Of a stretch of 64,000 nucleotides of DNA, positions 29,869 to 37,340 are shown one piece after another. Origin of the DNA: Streptomyces adelaidensis (GTDB lineage: Bacteria; Actinomycetota; Actinomycetes; Streptomycetales; Streptomycetaceae); NCBI RefSeq assembly GCF_016598475.1, contig NZ_JAEMUX010000016.1, forward strand, positions 62,001-126,000. The letters run 5' to 3'. A model generated the notes under the pieces. It did not search any database. It was not told the DNA's origin and saw only the letters and a list, made by a program, of their open reading frames with translations. Every line of letters begins with the position of its first letter. Within the stretch, counting starts at the first letter, position 1. A program made the position numbers and the translations under genes.

Positions 29869-30585
29869 GTGACGGAGGCAGCGGAGCTCCCCCCTGCGCC
29901 CGAGGAGGCGCGCGACGTATTCGGTGATCGCTACTCGGACGCGGTCCGGTACGCCGAACTCCTGGCTGAGACGGGAGTGCAGCGGGGGCTCATCGGCCCG
30001 CGGGAGGTGCCCCGCCTGTGGGAGAGGCACCTGCTGAACTGCGCGGTGCTCTCTGAGGTCGTTCCCGAGGGGGTGACGGTGTGCGATGTCGGATCCGGTG
30101 CCGGACTGCCTGGCATTCCGCTGGCCCTTGTCCGGGAAGACCTGAAGATCACGCTGCTGGAGCCGCTGCTTCGGCGCACGAACTTCCTGACCGAGGTCGT
30201 CGAGTTGCTGGGTCTCGACCATGTGACCGTCGTCCGCGGCCGGGCGGAGGAGGTCTTGGGGACACTTCAGCCTGTGCACGTGGTGACGGCACGAGCGGTC
30301 GCTCCGCTGGACCGGCTGGCTGCCTGGGGCATCCCGCTGCTCCGCCCCTACGGAGAGATGTTGGCGCTGAAGGGGGACACCGCCGAGGAGGAGCTAAAGA
30401 GCGCTGCCGCCGCCCTGAGCAAGCTCGGCGCGGTGGAGACCTCCATCCTCCATGTCGGCGAAGGCGTGGTCGATCCGCTGTCCACGGTCGTCCGTGTGGA
30501 GGTCGGGGAGAGCCCGGGTGGCGTGCGCTTCGCGGCGAAGCGGGCGAAGGCGGCCCGGGCGGGGCGGGTACGTCGACGCCGGTGA
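29869..30585 (+). CDS. rsmG: 16S rRNA (guanine527-N7)-methyltransferase
   Basis: A 238-residue SAM-dependent methyltransferase (GidB) that makes m7G527 in 16S rRNA; its loss gives low-level streptomycin resistance. The SAM-binding motif is VCDVGSGAGLPGIPLA, with RHLLNCAVLSE before it and ARAVAPLDRLAAW after. The GTG at 29869 is chosen because GGAAGGACGG precedes it and the 15 upstream codons are not conserved. It is the last gene before parAB, the usual order. Confidence 0.95.
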   Translation: MTEAAELPPAPEEARDVFGDRYSDAVRYAELLAETGVQRGLIGPREVPRLWERHLLNCAVLSEVVPEGVTVCDVGSGAGLPGIPLALVREDLKITLLEPLLRRTNFLTEVVELLGLDHVTVVRGRAEEVLGTLQPVHVVTARAVAPLDRLAAWGIPLLRPYGEMLALKGDTAEEELKSAAAALSKLGAVETSILHVGEGVVDPLSTVVRVEVGESPGGVRFAAKRAKAARAGRVRRRR

Positions 30586-30746
30586 AGGCCGGGAAGTCGG
30601 GAGAGCTCTGCTCGGGTGCGGTCAGCGGCGTCGTTGATCTGGACGTTGGCTGATCCGTCCTGACGACGAGTCGTACTCCACACAAGCTTCCAAACCTATG
30701 CATCTCGGAGTGTCGCGCGGTTGTGGGCGTTGCCGCTAGGCATCGT

Positions 30747-30760
30747 GTTTCACGTGAAAC
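30747..30760. promoter_or_regulatory. parS: parS site
   Basis: Perfect GTTTCACGTGAAAC upstream of parA in the 381-bp gene-free leader (30586-30966), which also holds TTTTCCACA (30856-30864) and TTCTCCACA (30874-30882). ParB binding here could affect parAB transcription. Confidence 0.95.
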
Positions 30761-30966
30761 GTCGCTCACTGCTTCACGGCATCATCAGTCGTGGCCGCGC
30801 CGCGGCCGAACCGCGCGACCGGAAGCCTCTCGGGTCACTCGGAGAGGTAACGGAGTTTTCCACAGAGGTGGTTTTCTCCACAGAACACCAGGCCTCACTG
30901 GTTCGCGACCCCGAAGACATGGGAGGCTCTGTTCATTGCGAGCCTGAAGTCGAGGAGAGTGAATCC

Positions 30967-31992
30967 TTGCGGTCCGACGCCAACATCGCGGGACCGATGA
31001 CCGATCCGGTCCCCGGCCCCCGTACCGAGTCGATGGGGGAGGATGTTTCACGTGAAACACCGCCCCCGATGGACGACACTCCCATCGGTCGTGCTGCCCA
31101 ACTGGCGGTAGAGGCTCTGGGGCGCGCCGGTGAAGGTCTGCCACGGCCCGAGCAGACCCGAGTCATGGTGGTGGCCAACCAGAAGGGCGGGGTCGGCAAG
31201 ACCACGACGACGGTGAACCTGGCTGCTTCACTGGCCCTGCACGGCGCCCGCGTTCTGGTCGTCGACCTCGATCCCCAGGGCAACGCGTCCACGGCGTTGG
31301 GGATCGACCATCATGCCGACGTGCCGTCCATCTATGACGTGCTGATCGACAGTAAGCCTCTGGCGGAAGTCGTCCAGCCCGTTCTTGATGTCGAGGGTCT
31401 CTTCTGTGCCCCTGCCACGATCGATCTCGCCGGTGCGGAGATCGAGCTGGTCTCCCTGGTGGCAAGAGAGAGCAGACTGCAGCGAGCGATTCAGGCGTAC
31501 GAGCAGCCCCTGGATTACATCCTCATCGACTGCCCGCCCTCGCTCGGCCTGCTGACGGTCAACGCGTTGGTCGCCGGCCAGGAAGTCCTCATCCCGATCC
31601 AGTGCGAGTACTACGCGCTGGAGGGCCTCGGACAGCTCCTCCGCAATGTCGACCTGGTACGGGGGCACCTCAACCCCGTCCTTCATGTGTCGACCATCCT
31701 GCTCACCATGTACGACGGCAGGACGCGTCTGGCGTCCCAAGTCGCCGACGAGGTGCGCACCCACTTCGGTGAGGAGGTGCTGAGGACGAGCATTCCACGC
31801 TCGGTCCGTATCTCCGAGGCGCCGAGTTATGGGCAGACGGTACTGACCTACGATCCAGGATCGAGCGGTGCCCTCTCCTACCTTGAGGCAGCCCGTGAAA
31901 TCGCGCTGAAGGGCGTGGGCGTCGGGTACGACCCGACGCAAGCCCATATCGGTGCTCAGAACAATCCGAGTGTGGTGGAGGGGATCCAGTGA
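30967..31992 (+). CDS. parA: chromosome partitioning ATPase ParA
   Basis: A 341-residue Walker-type ATPase (start uncertain) that moves and positions ParB-origin complexes in hyphae. The deviant Walker A KGGVGKT is at about residues 73-79, followed by VVDLDPQGNAST and IDCPPSLGLLTVNALVA. The long N-terminal extension carries a parS site in its coding sequence (VSRET). I favour TTG at 30967 because GAGGAG lies 8 bases upstream. ATG at 30997 (MTDPVPGPR) or 30919 are alternatives; the ORF is open from 30721. Its stop overlaps the parB start. Confidence 0.95.
   Translation: MRSDANIAGPMTDPVPGPRTESMGEDVSRETPPPMDDTPIGRAAQLAVEALGRAGEGLPRPEQTRVMVVANQKGGVGKTTTTVNLAASLALHGARVLVVDLDPQGNASTALGIDHHADVPSIYDVLIDSKPLAEVVQPVLDVEGLFCAPATIDLAGAEIELVSLVARESRLQRAIQAYEQPLDYILIDCPPSLGLLTVNALVAGQEVLIPIQCEYYALEGLGQLLRNVDLVRGHLNPVLHVSTILLTMYDGRTRLASQVADEVRTHFGEEVLRTSIPRSVRISEAPSYGQTVLTYDPGSSGALSYLEAAREIALKGVGVGYDPTQAHIGAQNNPSVVEGIQ
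31045..31058. promoter_or_regulatory. parS: parS site inside parA
   Basis: Perfect GTTTCACGTGAAAC within the parA coding sequence, read as Val-Ser-Arg-Glu-Thr. Confidence 0.95.
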
Positions 31993-33086
31993 GTGATCGA
32001 CGAAGGGGGTTGGGCCGAGGTCTTGCCGCGCTGATCCCAGCGGCCTCGACAGGAGAGAAGGAATCTCCCGCTCAGGGAGGGCCCGCGACCGCAGCACCGG
32101 CGGCGGCATCCGTCTTCATTCCCGAACGTGGGCTGGGGTCCGCGAAGGTGGCTACGCTCCCGCCTGTTTCACGTGAAACAGAGGAGCTGTCGTCGAACGG
32201 TGCAGTGGAGGCGCCCGCAGCGCCGATCGGTGCCTACTTCGCCGAGCTGCCTCTCGACTCCATCACCCCGAACCCCCGCCAGCCGCGTGAGGTGTTCGAC
32301 GAGGACCTGCTCCAGGAACTCGTCACCTCCATCAAGGAGGTCGGCCTTCTCCAGCCCATCGTCGTACGGCAGGTGGGTCCGGCTCGCTACGAGCTCATCA
32401 TGGGCGAGCGGCGCTGGCGTGCCTGCCATGAGGCCGAGCTGGACGCCATCCCGGCGATCGTGCGGGCCACGGACGACGAGAAGCTTCTGCTGGACGCGCT
32501 CCTGGAGAACCTGCACCGTGCCCAACTGAACCCGTTGGAAGAGGCGTTCGCCTATGACCAGTTGCTCAAGGACTTCAACTGCACGCACGACCAGCTGGCG
32601 GACCGTATCGGTCGGTCCCGCCCGCAGGTCTCCAACACCCTGCGTCTGCTGAAGCTCTCGGCGGCGGTCCAGCGCCGGGTGGCTGCCGGTGTTCTCTCCG
32701 CGGGGCACGCCCGGGCACTGCTCTCTGTCGAGGACTCGGAGGAGCAGGACAAGCTGGCTCACCGGATCGTGGCCGAGGGACTTTCGGTCCGAGCCGTCGA
32801 GGAGATCGTCACCCTCATGGGTTCGCGGCCGCAGACTGCCGCGCGCTCCAAGGGACCACGACCCGGCTCTGTGCCCTCCCCGGCTCTGGGTGACCTGGCG
32901 ACGCGCCTCTCGGATCGCTTCGAGACGCGGGTGAAGATCGATCTGGGCCAGAAGAAGGGCAAGATCACCGTTGAGTTCGCCTCCACGGAGGACCTCGAAC
33001 GGATCCTGAGCACGCTGGCTCCGGGCGAGCAGCTGAGCCTCCAGAAGAGTCTCCTCGACGATGACTCCGAGGAGACCGAGGCCTGA
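31989..33086 (+). CDS. parB: chromosome partitioning protein ParB
   Basis: A 365-residue centromere-binding CTPase. The N-terminal SDRRRGLGRGLAALIP box contacts ParA. The ParB/Srx domain has the ITPNPRQPR and ELIMGERRWRACHEA motifs that bind CTP, and the helix-turn-helix is in LADRIGRSRPQVSNTLRLL. The C-terminal dimer domain ends LQKSLLDDDSEE. It nucleates on the parS sites and forms the segregation complex during sporulation. The GTG overlaps the parA stop as GTGA. A parS site lies inside the gene. Confidence 0.98.
   Translation: MSDRRRGLGRGLAALIPAASTGEKESPAQGGPATAAPAAASVFIPERGLGSAKVATLPPVSRETEELSSNGAVEAPAAPIGAYFAELPLDSITPNPRQPREVFDEDLLQELVTSIKEVGLLQPIVVRQVGPARYELIMGERRWRACHEAELDAIPAIVRATDDEKLLLDALLENLHRAQLNPLEEAFAYDQLLKDFNCTHDQLADRIGRSRPQVSNTLRLLKLSAAVQRRVAAGVLSAGHARALLSVEDSEEQDKLAHRIVAEGLSVRAVEEIVTLMGSRPQTAARSKGPRPGSVPSPALGDLATRLSDRFETRVKIDLGQKKGKITVEFASTEDLERILSTLAPGEQLSLQKSLLDDDSEETEA
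32166..32179. promoter_or_regulatory. parS: parS site inside parB
   Basis: Perfect GTTTCACGTGAAAC within parB, again read as Val-Ser-Arg-Glu-Thr. Confidence 0.95.
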
Positions 33087-33129
33087 GTCTTTCGGCTGGA
33101 AGGACGACTGTCGGCTGGTCGACCGCCCG

Positions 33130-33167
33130 AGCGGGCTGTATCCGATGTATACCGGACACAGCCCGCT
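33130..33167 (+). terminator. terminator of parAB
   Basis: The arms AGCGGGCTGT (33130-33139) and ACAGCCCGCT (33158-33167) pair perfectly; inner TCCG/CGGA extends the stem. CTTTGCTTTG follows. It lies 43 bp after the parB stop. Confidence 0.8.
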
Positions 33168-33266
33168 CTTTGCTTTGAGGCGGTATCTAGGCAATCGCAT
33201 CGTGGATACGATGCGTTCGGGTATGGCGCATCGACCTGGCGGATCTTCATTGGAGAGGCGGGGGCC

Positions 33267-33524
33267 ATGCGAACCGTGAGCCGTTCCGGACTGGTGACCG
33301 CAGGCCTGGGACTGGGGGCGGTCGGCGGCTTCGTCGGCAGTCTGCTCAGGGAGCGGAGCGCTCTGACAGCCGCTCGCAACGCCGCGGGCGAAGGAAGCGA
33401 GGAACAGCCTTCATGGGGCGTCGGCTCGTACCGCTCACGCTGGACAACCTTCAGGACCTTCCCAAGCGCTGCCGCTCGTGTGTCTTCTGGGAGTTGGACC
33501 CAGTCAGCGGCGAGGCAGCGGTAA
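33267..33524 (+). CDS. possible small membrane protein overlapping the GNAT gene
   Basis: An 85-codon ORF starting MRTVSRSGLVTAGLGL with a strong ribosome site (GGAGAGGCGGGGG). The first ~48 codons have high third-position GC and encode one likely membrane helix followed by ERSALTAARNAAGEGSEEQ. From 33413 it overlaps the GNAT gene in another frame and loses coding character. It may be a real small protein whose C-terminus is simply read through the overlap, or its 5' part may have degenerated. Function unknown. Confidence 0.45.
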   Translation: MRTVSRSGLVTAGLGLGAVGGFVGSLLRERSALTAARNAAGEGSEEQPSWGVGSYRSRWTTFRTFPSAAARVSSGSWTQSAARQR

Positions 33525-34030
33525 GGGCGGGCACCCCCGCCCTGGAGAAGGAGGCGTGGATCTCCGCCGTCCTGCTGGATTGGGGGTCCTGCGGTCGGGT
33601 CGTCTATGTGGACGAGGTACCGGTGGGCTTCGTGCTGTACGCGCCTCCGGCGTATGTGCCCCGCTCCACGGCGTTTCCCACGAGCCCGGTGTCTGCCGAC
33701 GCGGTCCAGTTGATGACCGCTTTCATCAGGCAGGACTATCAGGGCCAGGGACTTGGCCGCGTCATGGTCCAGACGGTTGCCAAGGATCTGCTGAGGCGGG
33801 GCTTCAAGGCGATCGAGGCCTTCGGGGACGTCAGGTGGAAGGAACCGGCGTGTGTTCTTCCCGCCGACCATCTGACAGCGGTGGGCTTCAAGACGGTCCG
33901 CCCCCATCCCACGTATCCCCGGCTGAGGTTGGAGTTGCGGACGACTCTCTCCTGGAAGGAGGACGTCGAGCTGGCTCTGGACCGCCTGCTCGGAGCGGTC
34001 CAGAAGGAGCCTGCTCTGCGTCCGCTCTGA
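33413..34030 (+). CDS. GNAT family N-acetyltransferase
   Basis: A 205-residue protein with the acetyl-CoA loop in DYQGQGLGRVMVQTVAKDLLRRG. The N-terminal part contains a CRSCVFWELD motif that is characteristic of a Streptomyces subfamily next to parB. The ATG at 33413 follows GAGGAAC. The acetyl acceptor is unknown. It occupies the place between parB and trxA where mycobacteria carry cwlM. Convergent with trxBA. Confidence 0.88.
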   Translation: MGRRLVPLTLDNLQDLPKRCRSCVFWELDPVSGEAAVRAGTPALEKEAWISAVLLDWGSCGRVVYVDEVPVGFVLYAPPAYVPRSTAFPTSPVSADAVQLMTAFIRQDYQGQGLGRVMVQTVAKDLLRRGFKAIEAFGDVRWKEPACVLPADHLTAVGFKTVRPHPTYPRLRLELRTTLSWKEDVELALDRLLGAVQKEPALRPL

Positions 34031-34080
34031 CGCGTTGGAGCGGTGTTGTCTGCTTGACGGGTGCGGTGGTCGGTGCATGC

Positions 34081-34112
34081 GAAGGGGCCGGCCCGACCGG
34101 GCCGGCCCCTTC
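34081..34112. terminator. bidirectional terminator between GNAT gene and trxA
   Basis: Perfect 14-bp stem GAAGGGGCCGGCCC/GGGCCGGCCCCTTC around GACC between convergent genes, followed immediately by a parS site. Confidence 0.85.
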
Positions 34113-34114
34113 AT

Positions 34115-34128
34115 GTTTCACGTGAAAC
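34115..34128. promoter_or_regulatory. parS: parS site
   Basis: Perfect GTTTCACGTGAAAC, extended to an 18-bp palindrome by AT on both sides, between the terminator and the trxA stop. Confidence 0.95.
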
Positions 34129-34158
34129 ATCGCCGCTGCCGTGAAACAGCGGCACCGA

Positions 34159-34497
34159 TCACACGGTTTCGGTGATGAAGTCTTCGAGGTCCCGCACGAT
34201 CGCTGCCTTCGGCTTGGCACCGACGATGGTCTTGGCGACCTCGCCACCCTGGTAGACGTTCAGGGTCGGGATGGACATGACGCCGTACTTGGCAGCCGTG
34301 GCCGGGTTCTCGTCGATGTTGAGCTTGACGATCTCGATCTTGTCGCCGTACTCCTGGGCGATCGCTTCGAGGGACGGCGCGATCTGGCGGCACGGACCGC
34401 ACCAGGCGGCCCAGAAGTCCACCAGGACGGGCTTGTCGTTCTTGAGGACGTCCTGCTCGAAGGAGTCGTCGGTCACGTTCTTCAGGGTGCCGGCCAC
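34159..34497 (-). CDS. trxA: thioredoxin
   Basis: A 112-residue thioredoxin with the active site WCGPC (Cys33 and Cys36), the following cis-proline segment MSIPTLNVYQGG and the usual KLNIDENP strand. It reduces protein disulfides and is recharged by TrxB. The GTG start lies 41 bp after trxB, and the pair probably shares the sigma-R-type promoter upstream of trxB. Confidence 0.97.
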   Translation of the reverse strand: MAGTLKNVTDDSFEQDVLKNDKPVLVDFWAAWCGPCRQIAPSLEAIAQEYGDKIEIVKLNIDENPATAAKYGVMSIPTLNVYQGGEVAKTIVGAKPKAAIVRDLEDFITETV

Positions 34498-34538
34498 GGA
34501 GGGCTCCTAACTGGTTGGTGCGGTGGGGCGGACGGAGG

Positions 34539-35510
34539 TCAGACGGTGGTCTTCTCGGGCTCGGCGGCCTGGTCGCCGTCTGCGAGGGCGGCGAGGTAGC
34601 GCTCGGCGTCGAGGGCGGCGGAGCAGCCGGTGCCGGCCGCGGTGATCGCCTGGCGGTAGGTGTGGTCGACGACGTCACCGGCACCGAAGACACCGGTCAG
34701 GTTCGTCCGGGTCGAGGGGGCGGCCACCTGCAGATAGCCCTCGTCGTCCAGGTCGAGCTGACCCTTGAAGAGTTCCGTACGCGGGTCGTGGCCGATCGCG
34801 ATGAACAGACCCGTCACCGGCAGTTCGGAGGTCTCGCCCGTCTTGAGGTTGCGCAGCTTGAGTCCGGCGAGCTTCTGGTCGCCCTGGATCTCGGCGACCT
34901 CGCTGTCCCACACGAAGGAGATCTTCGGGTCGGCGAACGCGCGCTCCTGCATCGCCTTGGAGGCGCGCAGCGTGTCCCGTCGGTGAACGATGGTCACGGA
35001 CTTGGCGAACCGGGAGAGGAAGGTGGCCTCTTCCATCGCGGTGTCACCGCCGCCGATCACGGCGATGTCCTGGTCCTTGAAGAAGAACCCGTCACAGGTG
35101 GCGCACCAGGAGACACCGCGGCCGGAGAGGGCGTCCTCGTTCGGCAGCCCGAGTTTGCGGTGCTGCGAACCCGTGGTGACGATGACGGCCCTGGCGCGGT
35201 GCACAGTGCCCGCGGTGTCCGTGACGGTCTTGATCTCGCTGCTCAGGTCCACGGCGACGACGTCGTCCGGAATGAGCTCGGCACCGAAGCGCTCGGCCTG
35301 GCCGCGCATGTTGTCCATGAGGTCGGGGCCCATGATGCCGTCCCGGAAGCCGGGGAAGTTCTCCACCTCGGTGGTGTTCATCAGCGCGCCACCTGCGGTG
35401 ACGGCGCCCTCGAACACCAGCGGCTTCAGCGACGCGCGCGCGGTGTAGAGCGCCGCCGTGTAGCCGGCGGGCCCGGAGCCGATGATGATCACGTTACGGA
35501 CGTCGCTCAC
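34539..35510 (-). CDS. trxB: thioredoxin reductase
   Basis: A 323-residue FAD/NADPH flavoenzyme that reduces thioredoxin. The FAD motif is [19 protein letters not shown], the redox pair is in CATCDG, and the NADPH motif is [13 protein letters not shown]. The C-terminal FAD motif is [10 protein letters not shown]. The GTG start ([11 protein letters not shown]) is chosen; 25 extra upstream codons are not conserved and overlap the promoter region. Confidence 0.97.
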   Translation of the reverse strand: MSDVRNVIIIGSGPAGYTAALYTARASLKPLVFEGAVTAGGALMNTTEVENFPGFRDGIMGPDLMDNMRGQAERFGAELIPDDVVAVDLSSEIKTVTDTAGTVHRARAVIVTTGSQHRKLGLPNEDALSGRGVSWCATCDGFFFKDQDIAVIGGGDTAMEEATFLSRFAKSVTIVHRRDTLRASKAMQERAFADPKISFVWDSEVAEIQGDQKLAGLKLRNLKTGETSELPVTGLFIAIGHDPRTELFKGQLDLDDEGYLQVAAPSTRTNLTGVFGAGDVVDHTYRQAITAAGTGCSAALDAERYLAALADGDQAAEPEKTTV

Positions 35511-35583
35511 GGCTTGATTCCTCGTCTCTGGAGACTGCTGCGTACTGCCGGTGGGAGCTGCTCTCGGAACTCTCACCCGACCC

Positions 35584-35609
35584 AACGGATCCTAAGGGGC
35601 AGGCATTCC
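35584..35609 (-). promoter_or_regulatory. sigma-R-type promoter of trxBA
   Basis: On the minus strand GGGAAT is followed after 18 bases by GTT, the exact GGAAT-N18-GTT consensus of the thiol-stress sigma factor SigR. It lies 74 bp upstream of the trxB start. The trxBA operon is a classic SigR target in S. coelicolor. Confidence 0.85.
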
Positions 35610-35682
35610 CGGTGTGTCCGGGCACACGGAGCCCGACACTGCACAGGGATGCCAGGGGTGGGAGCGATGTGAGAGACAGTAC

Positions 35683-36606
35683 TCAGGAGCTGGGGTAGTG
35701 CTGCTTCAGCAGCACGTCACCGGCGGCCTCGGAAGACCTGTCCAAGCAGGAGGCGTCGACGACGTAAGCGATGACGCGGGTGGCGTCGGCACTGTCGGGC
35801 AGCACGACGAGATACGCGTCAGTTCCCTCATAGGTGCCCTGCTTGGACGCGAGGGTGCCTGTGATGTCGCCGATGCCCTTCGCGATACAGGGGGGCACCT
35901 TCGTCGTGAAGACCGAGTTCCTGCTCGGCTCGGGGGATTTCGACGATTCGGGGTTGTCCTGGGTGCCGAACGAACCCCCGTCGGGCGAACTCTGGCTCTC
36001 GGAGCCGGCCAGAAGTTCCGTCACCTGTTTCTCGAGTTTGACGCCTGAGAAGGTGTCGGAAGCCGGAGTCTGAGCTTCCTGCTCCGGGCCGGAACCGTTG
36101 TCGTTCATCGACTGGACCAGGACCGTGCCGAGGCCCAGGGCGGCGACTGCGAAAACGGCACTGAGGATCGTCCCACGCCGGGTGCGGCGCTTCTGGCTCG
36201 TGCGGCCCGGTCCGGTGGATGCGCGGGAGTGGCCGACGGGGCGATCCGCCGCCGATGATGTTTCACGTGAAACATGCATCGGGTCGTGCTCGTCCGACGC
36301 GGCACTGAAGGTGCCGGGCCGAACCTCCGTGGTATCGAGACCGCCGGCTGTGGCGTCCAGGAGGGCTTCGGCGGCCAAGGCAGCGTCGATCCGGCCCGCC
36401 ACGTCGTCGGGCATGCGCGGCGCGCCCGGCAGGGTGCCGAGCATGCTGCGGATCTCTTCCAGGGAGGCGTAGACGTCGGCGCAGAGAGGGCACTCGTCCA
36501 GGTGCTGACGGACATCCGCGGTACGGGACGGCGGGAGCAGACCCTCGGTGAGGTCGGAGATCTCTGCGACTTCCGGGTGTCCGGCCGTGTCGGTCGTGGA
36601 TGTCAC
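35683..36606 (-). CDS. membrane anti-sigma factor of SigM
   Basis: A 307-residue protein with an N-terminal zinc-binding anti-sigma domain (H--xCxxC: RQHLDECPLCADVY) in the cytoplasm, one membrane span (GTILSAVFAVAALGLGTVLV) at about residues 146-166, and an external Ser/Pro-rich segment leading to a small domain with two Cys (PPCIAKGI and DASCLDRS). It presumably holds the ECF factor SigM until a signal arrives. The GTG start overlaps the sigM stop as GTGA. A parS site lies in the linker coding sequence (36260-36273). Confidence 0.9.
   Translation of the reverse strand: MTSTTDTAGHPEVAEISDLTEGLLPPSRTADVRQHLDECPLCADVYASLEEIRSMLGTLPGAPRMPDDVAGRIDAALAAEALLDATAGGLDTTEVRPGTFSAASDEHDPMHVSRETSSAADRPVGHSRASTGPGRTSQKRRTRRGTILSAVFAVAALGLGTVLVQSMNDNGSGPEQEAQTPASDTFSGVKLEKQVTELLAGSESQSSPDGGSFGTQDNPESSKSPEPSRNSVFTTKVPPCIAKGIGDITGTLASKQGTYEGTDAYLVVLPDSADATRVIAYVVDASCLDRSSEAAGDVLLKQHYPSS
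36260..36273. promoter_or_regulatory. parS: parS site inside the anti-sigma gene
   Basis: Perfect GTTTCACGTGAAAC with flanking AT pairs (18-bp palindrome), read as Val-Ser-Arg-Glu-Thr in the minus-strand gene. Confidence 0.95.
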
Positions 36607-37316
36607 GCTCGCCCACCTCCGCCCTTCACAGCAGCTGAATCGCTTGGCCCTGCATCATGTGGTCCCGCTGCGGGTGGGACGGATGTCCCCTGCGTCCGGT
36701 TCCTTCCACGCCCCGACTTTTCGCGGCCGCCACCCTCACCATTCACTCGGAGATGGGTCAGGAGCGGCAGAAGTCTGGCTCTGCCGCGGGCACAGCGGCT
36801 CTTGACGGTGCCGGTCGGCACGCCCAGGACCCGCGCGGCCTCCGCCACCGGATAGCCCTGCATGTCCACCAGGACGAGAGCCGCCCGCTGGTCCTGCGGC
36901 AGCGTGCCCAGAGCCTCCAGCAGCTGCCGGTGCAGATCATTGCGTTCGGCCGGAGCGGATGCCGACTCGTGCGGCTCCAGGAGCTGCTCCAGGCGCTCCG
37001 TGTCGTCGACGGGCGACGTCTTGCGGGAGGCCGTCTTGCGGGCACGGTCCAGGCAGGCGTTCACCGTGATGCGGTGCAGCCAGGTCGTGACGGCCGACTG
37101 ACCACGGAAGGTGTGGGCGGCCCGATAGGCGGACACCAAGGCGTCCTGGACGGCATCGGCGGCCTCCTCGCGGTCTCCCAGTGTCCGCAGCGCCACCGCC
37201 CACAGCCGATCCCGGTGCCGGCGGACGAGCTCACCGAAGGCGTCGGGGTCTCCCTCGACATGTCGGGCCAGGAGATCCTGATCGCTTGCCTCGCTGTGAT
37301 CAGCGCCGTGCGCCAT
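36603..37316 (-). CDS. sigM: ECF RNA polymerase sigma factor SigM
   Basis: A 237-residue group 4 sigma factor. Region 2 is DAFGELVRRHRDRLWAVALR ... DAVQDALVSAYRAAHTF ... VTTWLHRITVNACLDRARK; region 4 is TLPQDQRAALVLVDMQGYPVAEAARVLGVPTGTVKSRCARGRARL (conserved blocks). The C-terminal ~40 residues are low complexity and extend past the usual end. It is coupled to the anti-sigma gene by GTGA overlap and lies 24 bp after the pseudokinase gene. The order murJ-sigM-antisigma-trxB-trxA matches M. tuberculosis. Confidence 0.95.
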   Translation of the reverse strand: MAHGADHSEASDQDLLARHVEGDPDAFGELVRRHRDRLWAVALRTLGDREEAADAVQDALVSAYRAAHTFRGQSAVTTWLHRITVNACLDRARKTASRKTSPVDDTERLEQLLEPHESASAPAERNDLHRQLLEALGTLPQDQRAALVLVDMQGYPVAEAARVLGVPTGTVKSRCARGRARLLPLLTHLRVNGEGGGREKSGRGRNRTQGTSVPPAAGPHDAGPSDSAAVKGGGGRA

Positions 37317-37340
37317 CGGACCCCCTCCCTCGGTGAGCCG

